Source of the DNA: Chloroflexota bacterium
Lineage (GTDB): Bacteria > Chloroflexota > Anaerolineae > UBA1429
DNA: 10,028 nucleotides
Direction of reading: 5' to 3'
Assembly (NCBI GenBank): GCA_012513725.1
Contig: JAAZBQ010000100.1
Span: 1 to 10,028 of the forward strand
The notes under the pieces are model-generated. The model had not been told where the DNA came from and made no database searches. It was given only the letters and a program-made list of their open reading frames with translations. Below are positions 6,136 to 10,028 of the stretch, one piece after another (position 1 is the first letter of the stretch; every line of letters begins with the position of its first letter). Made by a program: the position numbers and the translations under genes.

Positions 6136-7190
6136 GGGATCATCCCCTTGGCGATCATGATCTCCGCGTTGAGGACGGCGCCGCCCGCCGCGCCGCGGAT
6201 GGTGTTGTGGGAGAGGACGACGAACTTGCAATCGAACACCTCGCACGGCCGCACGCGCCCTACCGTGATGGCCATACCCCGCCCGGCGTCACGGTCCAGG
6301 CGCGTCTGCGGCCGGTCGGGTTCCGTGCGGACGATAATGGTCTGCTCCACGGCCGAGGGGCAGCCCAGCGCGTGGGGAACGCTGCGAAAGGCGCGCAGTG
6401 CCTCGATTACCTCGTCCACGGTGGCGCGCCTCGCAAACTCCACAGACACCGCCTCCAGGTGGCCGTCGCGGGTGGCCACCCGGTTGCAGGCGGGGCTGAT
6501 GCGCATCTCGGCCGGTTGCACGGCGCCGGCGGCCTCGTCCAGGGTGCCGAGGATCTTGCGCGGTTCGTCGATCAGCTTGTCCTCCTCACCGCCGATGTAG
6601 GGGATGACGTTGTCCAGGCTGTCCATGGCCGGCACGCCGGGGTAGCCCGCTCCCGAGAGCGCCTGCATGGTGGTTACCACCACGCGGCGCACGCCAAAGG
6701 CATCGTGGAGCGGCTTGAGCGCCAGCGTCATGCCTACGGTCGAGCAGTTGGGATCCGTGACGATGCAGCCGCGGTCCCAGCCCCGCCGGGCCCGCTGGGT
6801 TGCCAGGAGGTCCAGGTGATCGGGGTTCACTTCGGGAATCAGCAGCGGCACGTCGGGGTCCATGCGGTGGGCGCTGGCGTTGCTCAGCACCGGGTACCCG
6901 GCGGCGGCATAGGCCTCCTCGATCGGTCCGGCCATCGATCCCGGCAGGGCAGAAAAAACGACGTCGCAATCGAGGTTTGGCTCGCTGGGCTGCACGACGA
7001 GGTCGCGCACCTCGGCGGGGCAGTCGGTCGACAGCCGCCAGGTGCAGGCCTCCCCGTATCGGCGGCCGGCCGAGCGCTCCGAGCCGGTCAGGGCGGTCAC
7101 CTCGAACCACGGGTTCCGGGTTAGCAGCTCCACGAACCGTTGCCCCACGGCGCCCGTGGCGCCGAGTACGCCGGCGCGAATCCGCTTCAT
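6132..7190 (-). CDS. asd: Aspartate-semialdehyde dehydrogenase, archaeal/fungal-type
   Basis: 352 residues. It catalyses the NADP-dependent reduction of aspartyl phosphate to aspartate semialdehyde in the cytoplasm, the second step of the lysine, threonine and methionine pathway. Seen: the dinucleotide-binding GATGAVGQR at 10-18; SALPGS at 80-85; SNASAHRM at 103-110; DPNCST at 146-151 with the catalytic Cys149; QALSGAGYPG at 176-185; GGEEDKL at 200-206; and RDGHLEAV at 241-248 with the catalytic His244. The length and the ALSGAGYPG and RDGH forms match the archaeal/yeast type (TIGR00978-like) rather than the E. coli type. The start ATG overlaps the lysC stop as ATGA, and an AGGAAGGGG purine run lies about 8 bases before it. 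Translation is therefore probably coupled to lysC. The next gene likewise overlaps its stop as GTGA. Confidence 0.95.
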   Translation of the reverse strand: MKRIRAGVLGATGAVGQRFVELLTRNPWFEVTALTGSERSAGRRYGEACTWRLSTDCPAEVRDLVVQPSEPNLDCDVVFSALPGSMAGPIEEAYAAAGYPVLSNASAHRMDPDVPLLIPEVNPDHLDLLATQRARRGWDRGCIVTDPNCSTVGMTLALKPLHDAFGVRRVVVTTMQALSGAGYPGVPAMDSLDNVIPYIGGEEDKLIDEPRKILGTLDEAAGAVQPAEMRISPACNRVATRDGHLEAVSVEFARRATVDEVIEALRAFRSVPHALGCPSAVEQTIIVRTEPDRPQTRLDRDAGRGMAITVGRVRPCEVFDCKFVVLSHNTIRGAAGGAVLNAEIMIAKGMIP

Positions 7191-8632
7191 CTCAACACCC
7201 CTTCCTGCTCTGGATCTGGGGTCGCCAGCGCCTCCGCCAGCTGAAAGCGGTGGTGGATGGCGCGGACCGCCAGGTCCACGTCCCCGTTGGTCACCACCAA
7301 CGAGAGGTTGTATTCCGATGAGCCCTGGGCGATGGAGATGATGTTGATCTCTGCTTCCGCCAGGGCGCCAAAGACCGCCGCGGCGATGCCGGGTCTGCCC
7401 CTCATCCCGGCGCCCACCACGGCCACGATGCTCGCCTCGTCGTCGCGGCCGATGCGGTGGATATCCTGGCGCCCGAGCTCCCGGTCGAACTCGGCCTGGA
7501 GCGCATCGACGGCCGCCCGCGCATCCACCGTGCGCACGACGAAACAGATGCTCTGTTCCGACGACGACTGGGTGATCATCAGGATGTTCGCGCCGCTGCG
7601 GGCCACCGCGGAGAACACGCGCCCCGCCACGCCCGGCACCCCCTGCATGCCGCGGCCCTCCACCGTGATGAGGCTCAGGTCGCGGATCGCCGTGATCCCC
7701 TTGACTACGGGAGCGCCGACCACCCTCTGTGAGACGAGGGTTCCCGGACGCTCCGGGTGGAGGGAGTTCAGCACGCGCACGGGGATGCCGGCGTCCACGA
7801 TCGGGGCAATGGTCTGCGGGTGCAGGACCTTGGCGCCAAAGTAGGAGAGCTCGGCGACCTCGCCAAAGGAAATGCCGGGCAGGGTGCGCGCCTCGGGCAC
7901 GATCCGCGGGTCAGCGGTCATCACCCCGTCGACGTCGGTCCAGATCCATACCTCGTCGGCGGGCAGGCAGCGGGCTAGGATGGTGGCGGAGTAGTCGCTT
8001 CCGCCCCGCCCCAGCGTGGTGGGCACGCCATCGATCGTGGCGGCGATAAAGCCGGTGACCACCGGCGCGATGCCGGCCTCCACCAGGGGCAACACGCGGG
8101 CGCGGGCGCGGGCGGTCGTCTCCTCGAACAGGGGCTGGGCGCCGCCAAAGCGGTCGGTGGTGACAATGATCTCGGTGGCCTCCACCATCTGCGCGGGGAT
8201 GTCCTGGCCCAGGAGGGCCGCCACCGTGAGGCGGGCCGAGAGGCGCTCACCGAGCCCGGAAACCACATCCAATCCCCGGGGGGTCAGCTCGCCCAGGGTG
8301 TGCATGCTCTGGCAGAGGGTCTCGAACCAATCCAGGAGGCCGGTGACTTCGGCGCGGAGGCCGCGGGCCGGCTCGGGGCCGATGCCGCAGTCGGCGATGG
8401 CCTGCTCGTGGCGCTGCTGGAGCTCATCGCGGACCAGCGTGTACGTACGTCCGTCGCCCGCGGCCGCGGTCTGCGCCGCACGCACCAGGCTGTCGGTCAC
8501 CCCGCTCATGGCCGAGACGACCACGACGGGCGGAGCGTTTCGCTCTGCCGCCACTGCAGCGACGATGCGCCCGAGCTGGGCGATGCGCTGGCCGCTGCCC
8601 ACAGAGGTGCCCCCAAACTTCATCACGATCAT
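7187..8632 (-). CDS. lysC: Aspartate kinase with two ACT regulatory domains
   Basis: 481 residues. It phosphorylates aspartate with ATP, the committed step to lysine, threonine and methionine. Seen: KFGGTS at 5-10 (nucleotide binding), VVVVSAMSGVTDSL at 36-49, GLGERLSA at 126-133, the TTLGRGGSDYSAT signature at 205-217, IWTDVDGVMTADPR at 230-243 and GAKVLHP at 266-272. Two ACT domains follow, about 318-390 and 400-465, with ITQSSSEQSICFVV (353-366) and IAQGSSEYNLSLVV (434-447), which usually bind the inhibitory amino acid. The ThrA-like QSSSE motif implies feedback control, by lysine or threonine, but which cannot be told. It is monofunctional, with no homoserine dehydrogenase fused. The start at 8632 is chosen for GGGAG 8 bases upstream and because MIVMKFGGTS is the typical N-terminus. 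The frame is open further upstream to 8929, but the promoter at 8796-8824 limits any real extension. It is first in a three-gene operon. Confidence 0.95.
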   Translation of the reverse strand: MIVMKFGGTSVGSGQRIAQLGRIVAAVAAERNAPPVVVVSAMSGVTDSLVRAAQTAAAGDGRTYTLVRDELQQRHEQAIADCGIGPEPARGLRAEVTGLLDWFETLCQSMHTLGELTPRGLDVVSGLGERLSARLTVAALLGQDIPAQMVEATEIIVTTDRFGGAQPLFEETTARARARVLPLVEAGIAPVVTGFIAATIDGVPTTLGRGGSDYSATILARCLPADEVWIWTDVDGVMTADPRIVPEARTLPGISFGEVAELSYFGAKVLHPQTIAPIVDAGIPVRVLNSLHPERPGTLVSQRVVGAPVVKGITAIRDLSLITVEGRGMQGVPGVAGRVFSAVARSGANILMITQSSSEQSICFVVRTVDARAAVDALQAEFDRELGRQDIHRIGRDDEASIVAVVGAGMRGRPGIAAAVFGALAEAEINIISIAQGSSEYNLSLVVTNGDVDLAVRAIHHRFQLAEALATPDPEQEGVLR

Positions 8633-8789
8633 GTTACCGGCTCCCACAGCGCTTGAGGTGCTGGATGTAGAGGACTCCACGGTGCGCCGGTGCGAGGCGC
8701 TGCACCGGGTCTCGATCTCGCGCTGCGGGGCGCGGGGGCCGGCGTTGGGGGGTGGCAGCATCGCCGGCACCCGGGCTCTCGGTCCGGGT
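8633..8789 (-). promoter_or_regulatory. Structured 5' leader of the lysC operon
   Basis: About 157 untranslated bases lie between the predicted transcription start (near 8789) and the lysC ATG. Read on the minus strand they hold three successive inverted repeats. ACCCGG/CCGGGT (8789-8784 with 8774-8769) has a 9-base loop. GCCGGCG/CGCCGGC (8768-8762 with 8744-8738) has a 17-base loop. CCGGTGC/GCACCGG (8708-8702 with 8693-8687) has an 8-base loop. No U tract follows any of them, and I see no lysine-riboswitch AGAGGUGC block or T-box sequence. It could be a regulatory leader or simply GC-rich structure. The lysC frame is open through it (Ser/Thr-rich just before the start), so an N-terminal extension is a competing reading. 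Confidence 0.4.
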
Positions 8790-8795
8790 TTGCGC

Positions 8796-8824
8796 ATTAT
8801 ACCCCGGCAGCCCCTCGGGGCCAA
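8796..8824 (-). promoter_or_regulatory. Predicted sigma-70 promoter for lysC-asd-HAD
   Basis: Read on the minus strand: -35 TTGGCC (8819-8824), 17-base spacer, perfect -10 TATAAT (8796-8801). The start of transcription is near 8789. The region 8633-9031 (399 bases) between the two divergent genes holds this promoter, the lysC leader, the opposite promoter at 8858-8886 and the leader of the HdeD-like gene; I see no further gene in it. Confidence 0.7.
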
Positions 8825-8857
8825 GTGCGGCCTCGTCGGGCGGGTCGCTTTTGCCGC

Positions 8858-8886
8858 TGGACAAGGCGTTGGTCGGGTGGGATAAT
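8858..8886 (+). promoter_or_regulatory. Predicted sigma-70 promoter for the HdeD-like gene
   Basis: -35 TGGACA (8858-8863, five of six consensus bases), 17-base spacer, -10 GATAAT (8881-8886, five of six). Transcription would start near 8893, leaving a leader of about 139 bases before the ATG at 9032. Only 33 bases separate its -35 box from that of the divergent lysC promoter, so a regulator bound there could affect both. Confidence 0.65.
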
Positions 8887-9031
8887 CGGTCCGGGCTGCA
8901 CCTGAAGCCGCTACTCCCTCACACGCCACACGCCTATCTACCGCATGCCATCCTCGGCTTCCGACACCGGCGGCGGCCCGCGCAGCAGACCGAATGGACC
9001 CGACGTGGTGGCTCAGAAGGGAGAAGGGGCG

Positions 9032-9574
9032 ATGTTGTTCGATCTGGCACGCAGATGGTGGGTGGTGGCGCTTCGTGGCGTCGTGGCCGTTGTGTTTGGC
9101 ATCCTGGCGTTCGTCTGGCCGGAACTCACGCTCCTGACCCTCATCACCCTCTTTGGCGCCTTTGCCCTGGTCGATGGCGTCCTGTCCCTCATTGCCGGGC
9201 TTTCCTCGATCCAGACGAACGAGCGCTGGTGGGCCGAGCTGATCGAGGGACTGGTGGGCATCGCGTTCGGCCTGGTGGTCTTTTTCTGGCCCGAGGTGAC
9301 GGCGCTGGCGCTCCTGTACCTGATCGCCGGGTGGGCCGTGGTGACAGGGATCCTGGAGATCGTGGCGGCCATCCGGCTGCGGCGGGTGATCACCGGCGAG
9401 TGGGCCATGATCCTCGGCGGCATCGCCTCGATCCTCTTTGGCGTGCTCTTGGCCGCGTTCCCCGGCGCGGGCATTCTGGGTCTCGCCTGGCTGATCGGGC
9501 TGTACGCCGTGCTCTTTGGCGTGCTGCTCATCATCGTGGGCTTGCGCTTGCGCGGAATGCGGGAGGCGGCATAA
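9032..9574 (+). CDS. HdeD/DUF308-family integral membrane protein
   Basis: 180 residues, almost all hydrophobic. The family includes E. coli HdeD, an inner-membrane protein linked to acid resistance, but most members have no known function. Seen: six predicted membrane helices in three pairs (about 13-29 and 33-58; 70-86 and 90-113; 124-143 and 147-171). The three pairs are copies of one unit: G-x(6)-FG[ILV], a helix ending in P (VFGILAFVWPE, AFGLVVFFWPE, LFGVLLAAFPG), then a second helix with A/G-x-x-x-[LV]-x-G. Short basic loops (RLRR at 115-118, RLRG at 172-175) connect or follow them. ATG 9032 is chosen because AAGGGAG lies 8 bases upstream; an upstream GTG at 9005 in another phase is not needed, and the open frame from 8945 has no SD. 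Promoter at 8858-8886. A YbaK gene follows 80 bases downstream on the same strand. Confidence 0.85.
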   Translation: MLFDLARRWWVVALRGVVAVVFGILAFVWPELTLLTLITLFGAFALVDGVLSLIAGLSSIQTNERWWAELIEGLVGIAFGLVVFFWPEVTALALLYLIAGWAVVTGILEIVAAIRLRRVITGEWAMILGGIASILFGVLLAAFPGAGILGLAWLIGLYAVLFGVLLIIVGLRLRGMREAA

Positions 9575-9654
9575 CCGGGGACAGGGTAGGCTTGCCGGCT
9601 GGCCACGATCAGGCGATGCGTGAACGATGGAGCGACGTGCGGGGGATCGACCCG

Positions 9655-10028
9655 ATGAGCGAGAAGCAGCGGACGAACGCCATGCGGCTCCTAGAGTCGC
9701 GGCGGGTGCCCTACACGGCCCACCATTACTCGGCGGAGATCCACTCCGCGGAGGGGGTGGCGGAGACCCTGGGCTTCCCCGCCGCCCAGGTGTTCAAGAC
9801 GCTGGTAGCGCTGCCCCAGCGCGGCAAGCCGCTCCTGGCCATCGTCCCGGGGGATCGGGAGCTCGACCTCAAGGCGCTGGCCAAGGCCGCCGGAGACAAA
9901 AAGGTGCACATGGCCTCTCAGAAGGAGGCCGAGGCGCTCACCGGGCTCAAGGTGGGGGGCATCTCGGCGCTGGCGTTGCTGGACAAGGGGTTTCGCGTCT
10001 ACCTGGACGCCTCGGCGCAGGCGTACGA
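9655..10028 (+). CDS. ybaK: Cys-tRNA(Pro)/Cys-tRNA(Cys) deacylase YbaK (partial, C-terminus cut by the window edge)
   Basis: An open frame of 124 codons runs off the right edge. The family hydrolyses cysteine mis-attached to tRNA(Pro), working in trans with prolyl-tRNA synthetase. Seen: NAMRLLESRRVPY at 8-20, HHYSAEIHSAEGVAETLG at 23-40, VFKTLVAL at 46-53 with the conserved Lys48, AIVPGDRELDLKALAKAAG near 63-81, KKVHMA at 83-88, TGLKVGGISALAL near 97-109 (the TGYxVGGISP region of E. coli YbaK) and YLDASAQAY at the end. These match classical YbaK (about 159 residues) better than the ProX type seen at the other end of the window. The GISA form replaces the usual Pro of GISP with Ala. Start 9655 has GGGGGA 8 bases upstream; an in-frame ATG at 9616 is possible but has no SD. 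It may be read through from the HdeD-like gene, since no terminator or convincing promoter lies in 9575-9654. Confidence 0.88.
   Translation, partial: MSEKQRTNAMRLLESRRVPYTAHHYSAEIHSAEGVAETLGFPAAQVFKTLVALPQRGKPLLAIVPGDRELDLKALAKAAGDKKVHMASQKEAEALTGLKVGGISALALLDKGFRVYLDASAQAY

Noticed and set aside
8633..8789. Lysine riboswitch or T-box in the lysC leader
   Set aside because: Neither the AGAGGUGC block of the lysine riboswitch nor the T-box and specifier-loop sequences can be found.
9592..9620. Possible separate promoter for ybaK (TTGCCG, then GATGCG)
   Set aside because: The -10 has only two of six consensus bases; readthrough from the HdeD-like gene is as likely.

Overview
The window is about 10 kb of high-GC bacterial chromosome. 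It is densely coded, with seven complete genes of ordinary type, one complete small gene, and a gene cut by each edge of the window. Six E. coli-like sigma-70 promoters (TTG-rich -35, 16-17 bp spacer, TATAAT-like -10) and clear Shine-Dalgarno (SD) sequences can be read directly. The archaeal/fungal-type aspartate-semialdehyde dehydrogenase, the DUF4015 lipoprotein and the overall style suggest Chloroflexota (Anaerolineae or Thermomicrobia-like). That assignment is an inference without a phylogenetic marker.

Left part (1-2243): a minus-strand pair made of a tartrate/D-malate dehydrogenase (dmlA-like) and a YbaK/ProX-type aminoacyl-tRNA deacylase cut by the left edge. The pair is read from a promoter at 1526-1554. 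Divergent to it, a promoter at 1591-1618 drives a small CDP-alcohol phosphatidyltransferase-like membrane enzyme.

Middle (2244-5013): a 61-residue membrane or secreted small protein with its own promoter, then a long lipoprotein. The lipoprotein has five tandem carboxypeptidase-regulatory-like (Ig-fold) repeats followed by a DUF4015 putative glycoside hydrolase domain. It ends at a strong 12-bp hairpin terminator, which also separates it from the convergent operon.

Right part (5014-8824): a tightly coupled minus-strand operon lysC - asd - HAD-like gene. Its ATGA and GTGA start/stop overlaps are consistent with translational coupling. The first two genes are the common trunk of the lysine, threonine and methionine pathway. 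The third encodes a HAD-like protein whose motifs appear in the order IV-I-II, as if the fold were circularly permuted. A structured 157-nt leader precedes lysC. From a divergent promoter at 8858-8886 runs a DUF308/HdeD membrane protein, followed by a YbaK Cys-tRNA deacylase cut by the right edge.

Nothing in the window looks like a mobile element, a CRISPR array, an RNA gene or a defence island. The least ordinary items are the HAD-like protein with unusual motif order, the multi-repeat lipoprotein, the small Trp-ending protein and the lysC leader.
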